37,267 bases of DNA from Halomonas sp. (GCF_007692655.1 NZ_REBQ01000119.1:1-37267); one strand, 5' to 3'. Shown: positions 1 to 7,988, numbered from the stretch's first letter. Numbers and translations are program-made. Notes: generated by a model not told the origin, from the sequence alone.

Positions 1-974
1 ATCACCTTATCGATATCCGCATCATTTATATCGCGGTGAACCACAAAGCGCGTGGCGTAGAGTAGCTCAATCAAAATGCCGTGCTCTTTTAGCCAACTAG
101 AAAGCGGCTGGATATGGGCGTCGGGGAAGCGAGCAAATACCATATTGGTTGCCTGGGAGGTAATCTCGACCCCAGGCAGCGTCGCTAAGCCTTCCGCCAG
201 GCGTTTAGCACGGCGGTGGTCGTCGGCTAAATCGGCGACATGGTGATCCAAAGCATACTGGCAGGCGGCGGCAATAATCCCAGCTTGGCGCATGCCGCCA
301 CCCACCATTTTACGCCAGCGACGGGCGCGTTCGATAAGCGCTTGAGACCCCACCAGTGCTGACCCTATGGGTGCCCCCATACCTTTTGAAAAGCACAGCG
401 AAACGCTATCAAACGGCAGGCAGAGTTGTTTCAGCGAAGTATCCGTCGCGACTGCCGCATTGAACAGTCGAGCACCGTCCAAGTGGGTTGCCAAGCCTCG
501 CTCGCGAGCAAGCTCAGTGGCTTTTAGTACGTAGTCTGCAGGCAGCACTTTGCCGCCAATGGTGTTTTCCAATGCCAGTAGTTTACTGCGCGCAAAGTGA
601 AAATCATCGGCTTTAATGGCGGCGCTGATTTTCTCCAGGGGCAGGGTGCCATCGGCAGCGTTCTCAATGGGTTGAGGCTGGATACTGCCTAATACCGCTG
701 CGCCACCGCCTTCATATTTGTAGGTATGGGCTGACTGCCCAACAATGTACTCATCGCCGCGCTCGCAGTGGGCCATTAGCGCCACTAAGTTACTTTGGGT
801 GCCGCTAGGGAACAGCAGTGCCGCTTCCTTGCCTGTCAGTTCTGCCAGGTTGGCTTGAAAGTCATTCACCGTTGGGTCATCGCCCCATACGTCGTCTCCA
901 ACGGGAGCGGCCATCATTACTGTTAGCATATCGGGAGTGGGGCGGGTCACCGTATCACTGCGTAAATCAATCAT
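1..974 (-). CDS. ltaE: Low-specificity L-threonine aldolase (partial, 3' end off the window)
   Basis: A PLP-dependent fold-type I enzyme cleaving L-threonine/allo-threonine to glycine and acetaldehyde in the cytoplasm. The reading frame starts MIDLRSDTVTRPT, the typical family N-terminus, and contains the PLP-lysine region SKGMGAPIGS. It reads without a stop for 324 codons to position 1. The family is usually about 340-350 residues, so roughly 20 residues are missing outside the window; this is an edge effect, not a truncation. The start ATG (972-974 on the reverse strand) follows an AGGAG ribosome binding site. It is transcribed divergently from the FAD oxidoreductase at 1090. Identification rests on recognised family motifs. 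Confidence 0.93.
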   Translation of the reverse strand, partial: MIDLRSDTVTRPTPDMLTVMMAAPVGDDVWGDDPTVNDFQANLAELTGKEAALLFPSGTQSNLVALMAHCERGDEYIVGQSAHTYKYEGGGAAVLGSIQPQPIENAADGTLPLEKISAAIKADDFHFARSKLLALENTIGGKVLPADYVLKATELARERGLATHLDGARLFNAAVATDTSLKQLCLPFDSVSLCFSKGMGAPIGSALVGSQALIERARRWRKMVGGGMRQAGIIAAACQYALDHHVADLADDHRRAKRLAEGLATLPGVEITSQATNMVFARFPDAHIQPLSSWLKEHGILIELLYATRFVVHRDINDADIDKV

Positions 975-1089
975 GCGGAACTCCTTTTTTGTGTATGGGC
1001 GCTTACTTAGGAGCGCTTTATCGAGCAAGTTTGCAGGAACCATCTATGGTTAACAGCATACTGCAAGTCAATCCAGCATAGGCAACCTG

Positions 1090-2304
1090 ATGGATCTAAA
1101 AAGTGGCTACCCCTTTTGGGCGGTAAAGAACGGCCTGTTGAAGACCTTTCCTCAGCTTGTCCGCGACCATCAATGCGAAGTAGTGGTGATTGGCGGCGGT
1201 ATTACCGGTGCGTTAATTGCCGATGAGCTAAGTCGCAACGGTCACCATGTGGTGGTGCTTGAGCGGCGAGATGTGGGGTGGGGGAGTTCTGCCGCCAGCA
1301 CGGCGCTGCTGCAGTACGAAATTGACACCCATATGACTGATTTGGCAAAGCGTTATGGGGAAGCTGATGCAGTGCTCGCCTATCGCGCCTGTGCAGACGC
1401 TATTGGTGAGCTTGAGAGCTTAGCAGCGGGCATGGGGGATGTGGATTTTGAACGCCAGAAAAGCCTTTATTATGCCAGTAGCGAAGACGATGTGGCGTCG
1501 CTAAAAGAAGAGCTGGCGTTGCGCCAAAAGTACGGCTTCGACGCCGATTGGCTTGATCGCGAGGCTGTTTTAAAAGAGTACGGTTTTGCTGCCCCGGGCG
1601 CTATTCTCACTCACTTAGCCGCCAGTCTTGATCCTTACCGTATGGCGTATCAGCTGTTTGCCAAGGTAGTAGAGCGGGGCGGCGAAGTGTATGACCGTAC
1701 TCAAGTGGAAACGCTGGTGACTGCTGAGCAAGGGGTTAAGCTGACGCTGACCAATGGTGCCACGCTGCGCTGCCAGTATGTGGTCATGGCGGCTGGGTAT
1801 GAATCGCAATCTTGGTTGTCTGAATCGGTAGCGGTCAATCGTAGCAGCTACGCGCTTATCACCGATCCGCTTCCGCCAGAGGCGTTAGGCATGCTGCGCC
1901 ATACCATGATGTGGGAGTCAGCCAGGCCTTATCTTTACATGCGCACGACGCGGGATGGACGGCTTCTCGTCGGGGGCGATGATGACGACGAAGATATTCC
2001 CAAGCGCCGTGATGCACGGGTAGAAGAGAAAGCCGCAGGGCTAGCGCGTAAGGTAGAGGAACTTTTGCCTAAGCTGGATATCAACCCGACGTTCTCATGG
2101 GGCGGCACTTTTGCTGAAACCGCCGATGGCCTGCCTTTTTTTGGCCCCCACGAAGAGTATGGCCCACGGGTGCAGTTTGCCATGGCCTATGGCGGCAATG
2201 GTATCAGCTACAGCATGATTGGCGCCAAACTACTTCGGGCGCTTATTGAAGGTAGAGAGCATGCGCTGTCTACGCTGTTTTCATTTCAGCGCCTGAAAAG
2301 ATAG
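1090..2304 (+). CDS. FAD-dependent oxidoreductase, DAO (glycine/D-amino-acid oxidase) family
   Basis: A 404-residue protein of the DAO fold. Residues about 31-60 hold the dinucleotide-binding beta-alpha-beta unit (VVVIGGGITGALIADELS) followed by LERRDVGWGSSAAST, the usual FAD/substrate-gating segment. Near the C-terminus GGTFAETADGLPFFGP and YGGNGISYSMIGAK match the FAD-closing region of these oxidases. The substrate cannot be told from sequence; family members oxidise amines or imino acids and usually pass electrons to oxygen or quinones. No signal peptide is visible. The ribosome binding site is weak. It stands alone, divergent from ltaE and 70 bp upstream of speG. Domain call firm, substrate unknown. 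Confidence 0.85.
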   Translation: MDLKSGYPFWAVKNGLLKTFPQLVRDHQCEVVVIGGGITGALIADELSRNGHHVVVLERRDVGWGSSAASTALLQYEIDTHMTDLAKRYGEADAVLAYRACADAIGELESLAAGMGDVDFERQKSLYYASSEDDVASLKEELALRQKYGFDADWLDREAVLKEYGFAAPGAILTHLAASLDPYRMAYQLFAKVVERGGEVYDRTQVETLVTAEQGVKLTLTNGATLRCQYVVMAAGYESQSWLSESVAVNRSSYALITDPLPPEALGMLRHTMMWESARPYLYMRTTRDGRLLVGGDDDDEDIPKRRDARVEEKAAGLARKVEELLPKLDINPTFSWGGTFAETADGLPFFGPHEEYGPRVQFAMAYGGNGISYSMIGAKLLRALIEGREHALSTLFSFQRLKR

Positions 2305-2374
2305 TGGCGTAAAATGTTATCGCCAATCCCTAGACACCAAGTAATTTGAATGAATATGCAAAGAGTAGTGGGTG

Positions 2375-2902
2375 ATGGACAATAAACTTTATTTACGAGC
2401 ACTAGAGCGCAGCGACCTGCGCTTTGTCCACGAACTTAATAATAACCAGAGTATTATGTCGTACTGGTTTGAAGAGCCTTACGAATCCTTTGATGAGCTG
2501 GAGGAACTCTATAACAAGCACATTCACGATAACGCGGAGCGTCGTTTTGTCGCTGAAGATAGCAGCGGTAATGCTATTGGTTTGGTGGAGCTTATCGAAA
2601 TCGACTACATCCACCGGAGCGGTGAGTTTCAAATCATCATTACGCCTGATCATCAGGGTAAAGGGTTTGCACGTTCGCTGATTCAACAGGCACTGCACTA
2701 CTCGTTTACGATTCTAAACCTGCACAAGGTTTATCTGATCGTGTCGGTAGAGAATGTCAAAGCGATCCACCTCTATGAGGAGAGCGGTTTTATTGAGGAG
2801 GGACATCTGGTGCAGGAGTTCTTTATCAACGGCAAATACCGTGATGTGAAGCGGATGTATATCTTGCAGGATATCTATTTAGCGCAGTTGGCTGAGCGTT
2901 GA
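2375..2902 (+). CDS. speG: Spermidine N1-acetyltransferase
   Basis: A GNAT-fold enzyme that acetylates spermidine/spermine with acetyl-CoA and so limits polyamine toxicity. The protein (175 aa) carries long stretches typical of Spe[32 protein letters not shown], the acetyl-CoA loop DHQGKGFAR, and [16 protein letters not shown] close to the C-terminus. An in-frame GTG three bases upstream (2372) could also serve; I chose the ATG because an AAGAG lies 9 bases before it. It ends against a strong hairpin shared with the convergent M48 protease gene. A degraded copy of its 3' end lies about 1.1 kb downstream on the same strand. Confidence 0.92.
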   Translation: MDNKLYLRALERSDLRFVHELNNNQSIMSYWFEEPYESFDELEELYNKHIHDNAERRFVAEDSSGNAIGLVELIEIDYIHRSGEFQIIITPDHQGKGFARSLIQQALHYSFTILNLHKVYLIVSVENVKAIHLYEESGFIEEGHLVQEFFINGKYRDVKRMYILQDIYLAQLAER

Positions 2903-2941
2903 AGCAAACGCTAAATCTTAGCCCTAATCTTAAACATGCTG

Positions 2942-2971
2942 CGACCGCTGGGAAGACTACCCCAGCGGTCG
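2942..2971. terminator. Convergent hairpin between speG and the M48 protease gene
   Basis: Perfect 11-bp inverted repeat CGACCGCTGGG / CCCAGCGGTCG with an 8-base loop, placed between two convergent stop codons. There is no strong T-run on either side, so termination efficiency is uncertain, but location and stem strength fit a shared transcript end. Confidence 0.7.
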
Positions 2972-2991
2972 ATATTACAAGACTAAATGCC

Positions 2992-3750
2992 TTAGAGCGC
3001 AGCTTCTAGACGATCTGCACGGTCACCCGCGGCTGGGTGGCTTGAAAATACGCTGCGGCTGTTGCCGTATTTTTCTTCCAGTTTACGCAGGGCCGTGATT
3101 GATGCCTCTGCGTCAAAATCATGGCGTTGCATCAGCTCAATCGCATAGTCATCAGCTTCATTCTCTTGGCGCTGAGAGAACTGGGCATTGATAAGCTTTT
3201 CGCCCAAATCACCAAGCTCAGAGGTTGAGAGTGCAGCAGCAGTGGTGCTGCCACTGGAAGCGGCGGCTTCACGTGCAGCAGACGCGGCATAGGCGACCTG
3301 GAAAGCACGCTTGGAGTGCCCTAGGGCAACGTGACCGATTTCGTGGGCGATGACGTAACGGACTTCATCGTCGGTCATTTCATCCATCAACCCGCTATAC
3401 AGGCGGATAGACCCATTGGGTACCGCAAACGCATTAATTTCGGATAACTGATAGACGTTATAGTCAAGCGTATGGCCATCAACGACTTCCCAGCCTTGGG
3501 TTAACTCTGCCAAACGTTCTGCATACTCGCTGTCGGCTGCAACAAGCTGGTTTTCGGTATCAAGTTGGGCAATGGTTTGATCGCCAAGTTGCTGCATTTG
3601 CTCGTCTGTCATCGTAGCCGCACCAGCAAAGCTTGAACCCGCAGACATCAAGCCACCAAGATCAGCCCCCGATTGGCATCCGCTAACAGCAAGTGCCGCC
3701 GTCAAACCTAAAATACAGGACGTTTTTCGTCCTAAAAAAGGGAGTTGCAT
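2992..3750 (-). CDS. M48-family zinc metalloprotease, lipoprotein (LoiP/YggG-like)
   Basis: A predicted membrane-anchored periplasmic zinc protease, 252 aa. The N-terminus is a lipoprotein signal (hydrophobic stretch ending in lipobox VSGC, Cys25). The catalytic motif is HEIGH (His136, Glu137, His140) in VIAHEIGHVALGH, and the third zinc ligand is probably Glu198 in NEADDYA, as in M48 peptidases. A TTG-initiated extension of six codons exists, but the AAGGA ribosome binding site lies inside it, so the ATG at 3750 is preferred. Relatives such as LoiP and BepA act in outer-membrane quality control; that role here is inference. Residues 151-175 form an Ala/Ser-rich linker. Confidence 0.9.
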   Translation of the reverse strand: MQLPFLGRKTSCILGLTAALAVSGCQSGADLGGLMSAGSSFAGAATMTDEQMQQLGDQTIAQLDTENQLVAADSEYAERLAELTQGWEVVDGHTLDYNVYQLSEINAFAVPNGSIRLYSGLMDEMTDDEVRYVIAHEIGHVALGHSKRAFQVAYAASAAREAAASSGSTTAAALSTSELGDLGEKLINAQFSQRQENEADDYAIELMQRHDFDAEASITALRKLEEKYGNSRSVFSSHPAAGDRADRLEAAL

Positions 3751-3949
3751 TGTCAGTTCCTTAGTCAATATACATATATTAAACGTAGAATTTACACGGT
3801 AAGTATTGAGCTTTATAAGCCGAAGTAATATTAGATGATTATCTTGCGTAACTCCATACCCATCTATAGAGATGGCATTTGATGTTGGCTAAATTTGTTT
3901 TTTTAGTTAGGAATTGTAGCGATTAGGAGTGTTAAAGCGATTAATCGTT
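3751..3949. other. AT-rich non-coding stretch upstream of the M48 gene
   Basis: No open frame of note. It presumably holds the protease promoter. A small inverted repeat CCATCT / AGATGG with a 4-base loop lies at 3860-3875. Nothing else is recognisable. Confidence 0.5.
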
Positions 3950-4085
3950 ACAGAAGAGTAGCGGTGCTCAAGAGGAAGTGCATGCAGCACAGGCGTTCTT
4001 TATCAACGGTAAATATCGGGATGTAAGGCGAATGTATATCTTGCAGAATACCTACTTTGGCGGGCGTCTATATTGCACAGCTTGA
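3950..4085 (+). pseudogene. Decayed 3' end of a second speG copy
   Basis: Reading 3957-4085 in one frame gives SSGAQEEVHAAQAFFING, then KYRDVRRMYILQNTYF and a divergent tail before TGA. This aligns with the C-terminus of the intact SpeG at 2375-2902 ([20 protein letters not shown], then [13 protein letters not shown]). The nucleotide match is also strong around TTCTTTATCAACGG. Nothing corresponding to the first ~130 residues is present upstream, no start codon or ribosome binding site is placed for it, and the last ~9 codons have drifted. I read it as the remnant of a tandem duplication or recombination event, not a working gene. Confidence 0.8.
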
Positions 4086-4133
4086 ACATAGAGAGGGGCC
4101 TAGGAAATTGGATCCAGTCATTTTTTAAAGGCT

Positions 4134-4164
4134 AAAAAAACGCCTCGTGACAACGAGGCGTTTT
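4134..4164 (-). terminator. Intrinsic terminator of the 43-aa mini-gene
   Basis: On the reverse strand the stem AAAACGCCTCGT / ACGAGGCGTTTT (12 bp, 4-base loop) is followed by a run of seven T. It lies 33 bp after the stop of the small gene at 4197-4328. Confidence 0.85.
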
Positions 4165-4196
4165 ATAGAGCTGACGTATCATACCGACGCCTATGC

Positions 4197-4328
4197 TTAA
4201 CGCAGGTAGGCCTTAATAGCCTCCAGTGCAGCATGTTGCTGCTGGGCGCGTTTTGCCCACACTTCCATCACATCAACTGTCATCACATCAACTTCCACCG
4301 ACTGACCTTGGGTAACTGAGGGTTGCAT
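4197..4328 (-). CDS. 43-aa small protein, paralogue of the 37-aa protein at 4634-4747
   Basis: A short open frame, MQPSVTQGQSVEVDVM..., ending EVWAKRAQQQHAALEAIKAY-LR. It has an excellent ribosome binding site (AAGGAGAGG, 6 bases before the ATG) and is closed by a strong intrinsic terminator, so it is very probably a real transcription and translation unit. Its C-terminal 25 residues align with those of the next small gene: the shared pattern is EV-x-E-x-W-x3-AQ-x3-AA-x-EA-x-KAYL. A short internal repeat (VEVDVM / TVDVME) marks the variable N-terminal half. No membrane segment or Cys; the C-terminus should form an amphipathic helix. I do not recognise the family and assign no function. Confidence 0.7.
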   Translation of the reverse strand: MQPSVTQGQSVEVDVMTVDVMEVWAKRAQQQHAALEAIKAYLR

Positions 4329-4385
4329 GGCGTCCTCTCCTTCTTCAGGGGGTTCGTTAAATGATTTTGTTATTCCCGGCTTTTT

Positions 4386-4415
4386 GTAGCACGCAATGTT
4401 TGTTGTGCACTACAG
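4386..4415. repeat. Imperfect inverted repeat upstream of the 43-aa mini-gene
   Basis: TGTAGCACGCAA and TTGTGCACTACA form an imperfect inverted repeat (9 of 12 positions) within the presumed promoter region of the mini-gene. It could be an operator or chance. The rest of the interval 4329-4565 shows nothing recognisable. Confidence 0.3.
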
Positions 4416-4565
4416 CATTTTTGACGGGATAAAGATCTTAAATGCTTTCAGTTTGAAGGTCTAGTCCAGGTGATGTAGGTGATTTGCCTGCCTTTTAAAG
4501 GATTTTATTGCATTTTTAACAGTGAATGGGTTATCCCATTGAGTGGAATGGGTTTTCATACGCGT

Positions 4566-4591
4566 AAAAAAGCCGGATGTTAATCCGGCTT
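4566..4591 (-). terminator. Intrinsic terminator of the 37-aa mini-gene
   Basis: Reverse-strand stem AAGCCGGAT / ATCCGGCTT (9 bp, 4-base loop) followed by a T-run (complement of 4566-4571). It lies 43 bp beyond the stop of the 37-aa gene. Confidence 0.85.
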
Positions 4592-4633
4592 CGGTGACTA
4601 GCTTTTGGTCAATAGAAGCTAAACGCGCTTGAA

Positions 4634-4747
4634 CTAGCCCAAATAAGCCTTCAGTGCTTCGACTGCGGCACGATGCCACTGTGCATTCAAGTTCCAGAAC
4701 TCTAGAACTTCATTATCGCGTGCAGGGGGTGTTATTAAAAATGTCAT
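4634..4747 (-). CDS. 37-aa small protein, paralogue of the 43-aa protein at 4197-4328
   Basis: The frame reads MTFLITPPARDNEVLEFWNL, then NAQWHRAAVEALKAYLG. A GGAGGG ribosome binding site lies about 8 bases before the ATG, a good -10 (TATACT) lies just upstream, and an intrinsic terminator follows, making a complete monocistronic unit. Residues 13-37 align with the C-terminal half of the neighbouring 43-aa protein (EVLEFW... versus EVMEVW..., then EALKAYL versus EAIKAYL), while the N-termini differ. No known domain recognised. Two adjacent copies with conserved protein but diverged DNA suggest an old duplication kept by selection. Confidence 0.72.
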   Translation of the reverse strand: MTFLITPPARDNEVLEFWNLNAQWHRAAVEALKAYLG

Positions 4748-4778
4748 ATCGTGGCCCTCCTAATGGGACTACACACCT

Positions 4779-4811
4779 AGTATAGCTCTTTTTTGTTGCA
4801 ATGCAGCAAAA
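4779..4811 (-). promoter_or_regulatory. Promoter and palindrome upstream of the 37-aa gene
   Basis: On the reverse strand TATACT (4779-4784) is a good -10 element. Just upstream, over the -35 region, lies a near-perfect palindrome at 4791-4811 with halves TTTTGTTGCA and TGCAGCAAAA (9 of 10 positions symmetric around one central base). The overlap suggests an operator, possibly also acting on the divergent poxB. The -35 spacing is not ideal (TTGCTG, 19 bp). Confidence 0.4.
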
Positions 4812-4921
4812 CTATGACAAAGCGTTAAGTGTCGGGGCTGTTTACAAAGCAGAACGGGCAATAACCAGCTAGGCTAGAGGGTGAATGATCCGTTACTACG
4901 CAATTGCGAAAGGAGTCGCTG

Positions 4922-6634
4922 ATGAGCACCAATGTTGCTGAAATTATGGTAGAAACCCTCCAGAATGCTGGCGCCAAGCGCTGCTACGGGGTGGTGGGGG
5001 ACACGCTTAATCACTTCACCGATGCCCTGCGACAAAGTGACATAGAGTGGATAGGCGTTCGCCACGAAGAAGTAGGTGGTTTTGCGGCTGGAGGTGAAGC
5101 CTACATCACCCAGGAGTTAGCACTGTGTGCCGGTTCCTGTGGCCCGGGAAGCCTGCACTTTGTGAATGGCCTGTTCGATGCCCACCGTAATGGCGCGCCG
5201 GTGGTATTTATTGCCACCCAGGTGCCGCTGGGCGAAACGGGGAGCAGTTTTCCCCAAGAAGTCGATCAATCCCGCGTGTTTGAACAATACAGCGTGTTTT
5301 GTGAAACGCTGAACTCCCCCGAACAGGCGCGTCGAGTGACGGCGCTCGCGGCGCAAACTGCGTTAGCTAAGCGCGGGGTTGCGGTGATTATTGTACCCGG
5401 TGATATTTTTACCCAAACGCCTGATAACCAACTTGCCTATCGTACCCACCGTTTTAGCTACTCCTTGCGGCCATCTGCCGAGGCATTGGTGCCCGCCGTC
5501 CAGCAGCTAAATAAAGGTGGAAATATCACTATTTTTGCTGGCGCTGGATGTGAGGATGCTCGCGAGCAGGTCATGGCATTGGCTGAAAAGTTACAGGCGC
5601 CCATTGCCTGGACATCCCGTGCTAAAGACTTTATTGAGTATGACAACCCCTACGAAGTGGGCATGACGGGCATTTATGGCCTTGAAGGTGGCTATCGAGC
5701 GGTGGCTGAGTGCGACACGCTGTTACTGCTTGGGTGTAACTTTGCGTTTAGTCAGTTTTACCCGGAAAGTGCTGCGATTATTCAGATTGATCATGATCCC
5801 GCCCAGATTGGAAAGCGCTATCCCGTTGATGTGGGGATCATCGGCAGCGTGCGTGATACCTGCGAAGCGCTTTCCCAAGTCGTCGAAGCCAATACCAGCA
5901 CACGTTGGCTGGAGAAGTGCCGCAAACGCTATCAAAAATCGTGGGAAAAATCGGCTCATAAAAGCAAAGACGATGGGCTAATTCACCCACAAGAGCTAAC
6001 CCTCGCCATTGACCGTTTGGCTAGCGATGATGCATTGATTACCGCCGATACGGGCAGTGTTAACGTATGGATGTTGCGCCATATTCGTGCTCTAGAAAAG
6101 CGCCGTACGCACTCAAGCTTGCAGCATGGCACCATGGCGAATGCCTATCCTCAGGCGTTGGGAATGCAACTGGCATATGCCGATCGCCAAGTGATCGCCA
6201 TGTGCGGCGATGGTGGCCTCAGTATGCTGATGGGGGATCTATTAACGCTGGTTCAGCGTCGGATTCCCCTCAAAATTGTGGTGTATAACAACAGCTCTTT
6301 AAGCTTTGTGGAGTTGGAGCAGAAAGTAGAGGGGTTGCTGGATGCTTATACTGAGCTGGAAAATCCTGACTTTGGGCAAGTCGCACTCTCTATGGGGTTG
6401 TGGGGTAAGCGTGTAGAGCGAGAAGACCAGCTTGAAGGTGCCATTGAAGATTGGCTAGCTTACCCTGGCCCTGCGCTGTTGGACGTGGTGGTTAACCCCA
6501 TGGAGCTAGTGATGCCGCCCAAAGTGGAGTCGGGACAAGTGGCGTCAACCGCGCTTTACTCCGCTAAAGCAGTGCTCAGCGGGCGTATGGATGAAGTGGT
6601 GCATCTGGTTAAAAGCAACTTTCTTAAGCGTTGA
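4922..6634 (+). CDS. poxB: Pyruvate:quinone oxidoreductase (pyruvate oxidase), TPP/FAD enzyme
   Basis: A 570-aa thiamine-pyrophosphate enzyme of the pyruvate oxidase branch, converting pyruvate to acetate and CO2 and passing electrons through FAD to membrane quinones. The N-terminal TPP-PYR domain has the conserved glutamate in GVRHEEVGGFAAG; the central FAD-binding domain has IFAGAGCEDA; the C-terminal TPP-PP domain has the GDG...NN motif (MCGDGGLSML to VVYNNSSLSF). The last ~20 residues (SGRMDEVVHLVKSN) are amphipathic, as in the membrane-attaching tail of PoxB. The ATG at 4922 is chosen because AAGGAG precedes it; an in-frame TTG at 4904 would swallow that site. A related acetolactate-synthase-like enzyme is the main alternative. 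Confidence 0.87.
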   Translation: MSTNVAEIMVETLQNAGAKRCYGVVGDTLNHFTDALRQSDIEWIGVRHEEVGGFAAGGEAYITQELALCAGSCGPGSLHFVNGLFDAHRNGAPVVFIATQVPLGETGSSFPQEVDQSRVFEQYSVFCETLNSPEQARRVTALAAQTALAKRGVAVIIVPGDIFTQTPDNQLAYRTHRFSYSLRPSAEALVPAVQQLNKGGNITIFAGAGCEDAREQVMALAEKLQAPIAWTSRAKDFIEYDNPYEVGMTGIYGLEGGYRAVAECDTLLLLGCNFAFSQFYPESAAIIQIDHDPAQIGKRYPVDVGIIGSVRDTCEALSQVVEANTSTRWLEKCRKRYQKSWEKSAHKSKDDGLIHPQELTLAIDRLASDDALITADTGSVNVWMLRHIRALEKRRTHSSLQHGTMANAYPQALGMQLAYADRQVIAMCGDGGLSMLMGDLLTLVQRRIPLKIVVYNNSSLSFVELEQKVEGLLDAYTELENPDFGQVALSMGLWGKRVEREDQLEGAIEDWLAYPGPALLDVVVNPMELVMPPKVESGQVASTALYSAKAVLSGRMDEVVHLVKSNFLKR

Positions 6635-6642
6635 ACGCGCCT

Positions 6643-6681
6643 CCTGTTTTAGCTTGCCATTGAGAGGTGAGCTAAAGCAGG
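6643..6681 (+). terminator. Hairpin after poxB
   Basis: CCTGTTTTAGCT pairs with AGCTAAAGCAGG over 12 positions (one G-T wobble) across a 15-base loop, directly after the poxB stop. The T-run is short, so it may be a weak terminator or a stabilising 3' hairpin. Confidence 0.55.
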
Positions 6682-6725
6682 TTTGCGATTAGACCCCTTG
6701 TCGTAATGCCTCTACGAGGAGCCCT

Positions 6726-7487
6726 ATGCGCCTGCGTATTTTGTCTGATTTGCATTTGGAATTTTTTGACGGCCACCGAGAGCTGCCTGATGTGGACGCA
6801 GATGTGGTCATCCTGGCCGGTGATATTCATCGTAAGAGCGAAGGCTTGGCCTGGGCGCGTCATTGCTTCCCTAACATGCCGATTATCTATGTGCCGGGCA
6901 ATCATGAATTCTATGGCACTTGCATGCCGCTGTTGCGTGATGAGTTAGCACTGGAAGCCGAACGACTGGATATTGAATTGTTGGATAACCGCGCCGTTAC
7001 CTTTAACGGCGTGCGTTTCTACGGCACGACATTGTGGACCGACTTTGCGCTTTACGCCGGTGATCCAACGCAAAATCCTGCCGATACCGAGTCTAAAGCG
7101 CTGCGCTTTATGCCCGATTTTAAGATCGTCCAAAGCTCTCCCGGCGTAACGTTCACGCCACAGGTTAGCCAGCAGGTTCATGCTGAAGCACTCGAGTGGT
7201 TAACCGTGGAGCTGGCTATACCCTTTGATGGCCCGAAAGTAGTGGTCAGCCACCACGCACCGCTGCACGACTGCATCCCTGGTCAATATTTAGGCGATGC
7301 GCTTTCCCCTGCGTTTGCCTCTCACCTGCCTCATCTGATGGGGAAAATGGATCTATGGGTGCATGGTCATGTGCATGAACCCGTGGATATTTTGCGCAAT
7401 GCTACCCGTGTTATTGCCAATCCTGGCGGTTATCCCGATGAGTTTTGTCCGTCAGTATTTCAGCCGGAGTTAGTGATTGAGGTTTGA
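6726..7487 (+). CDS. Calcineurin-like metallophosphoesterase
   Basis: A 253-aa cytoplasmic protein with all signature motifs of the metallophosphoesterase superfamily in order: D-x-H near the N-terminus (SDLHLEF, Asp8 and His10), GD in LAGDIH, GNHE in VPGNHEFYG, the histidine in VVSHHAPLH, and GHVHE near residue 220. These bind a two-metal centre. The substrate is not predictable; relatives hydrolyse phosphomonoesters, phosphodiesters or nucleotides. The start has GAGGAG 7 bases upstream. It is followed after 27 bp by an aldehyde dehydrogenase remnant, which probably lies in the same transcript. Confidence 0.87.
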   Translation: MRLRILSDLHLEFFDGHRELPDVDADVVILAGDIHRKSEGLAWARHCFPNMPIIYVPGNHEFYGTCMPLLRDELALEAERLDIELLDNRAVTFNGVRFYGTTLWTDFALYAGDPTQNPADTESKALRFMPDFKIVQSSPGVTFTPQVSQQVHAEALEWLTVELAIPFDGPKVVVSHHAPLHDCIPGQYLGDALSPAFASHLPHLMGKMDLWVHGHVHEPVDILRNATRVIANPGGYPDEFCPSVFQPELVIEV

Positions 7488-7514
7488 AAATGTATTCGTT
7501 TCAAAAGCTTAGCT

Positions 7515-7952
7515 ATGAGCGATTTCCTCGCATCAAAAGCGCTGCAAGCGGAAGTGTTCGGCGCCACTTCGCTGGTGGTTGAGTGCGAAGATGCGATGGA
7601 AGTCAAACGCGTTGCTGAGCAACTAGAGGGCCAGCTCACCGCCACGCTGCATATGAATGACGCTGATCTGGAGGCTGCTAAAGCGCTGCTGCCTACGCTT
7701 GAACGTAAGGCTGGGCGTATTCTCGCCAATGGTTGGCCCACCGGTGTCGAGGTTTGCCACGCCATGGTACACGGCGGCCCGTTCCCGGCTACCTCTGATT
7801 CACGCACGACCTCGGTGGGCTCGGCAGCCATTCACCGCTTCTTACGGCCGGTTTGTTACCAATCACTACCTGAGGCTTTACTGCCCGATGCCCTGAAGGA
7901 TAGTAACCCGCTTAACGTTACTCGTTTGGTAGACGGTAAGCGGGCGCAGTAA
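7515..7952 (+). pseudogene. C-terminal remnant of an aldehyde dehydrogenase (ketoglutarate-semialdehyde type)
   Basis: The 145 residues match only the C-terminal quarter of NADP-dependent aldehyde dehydrogenases of the 2,5-dioxovalerate (alpha-ketoglutaric semialdehyde) group, which are about 520 aa: [10 protein letters not shown], then [40 protein letters not shown] and [18 protein letters not shown]. The NADP-binding domain and the catalytic Cys and Glu are absent, so the product cannot be an active dehydrogenase. The homology starts almost exactly at the apparent ATG, right after the phosphoesterase stop, which points to a deletion joining the two. The frame itself is uninterrupted, so the event may be recent or the fragment may be tolerated. 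No good ribosome binding site. Confidence 0.82.
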
Positions 7953-7988
7953 TTGAGACTCTCTGAGCTTACGTTGGCTCTTTCCTTT

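Noticed and set aside
818-1081. 87-aa forward open frame
   Set aside because: Mostly antisense to the threonine aldolase gene and without homology or a ribosome binding site.
4461-4679. 72-aa reverse open frame
   Set aside because: Overlaps the 37-aa gene and its terminator in another frame; the smaller gene has the ribosome binding site, terminator and paralogue.
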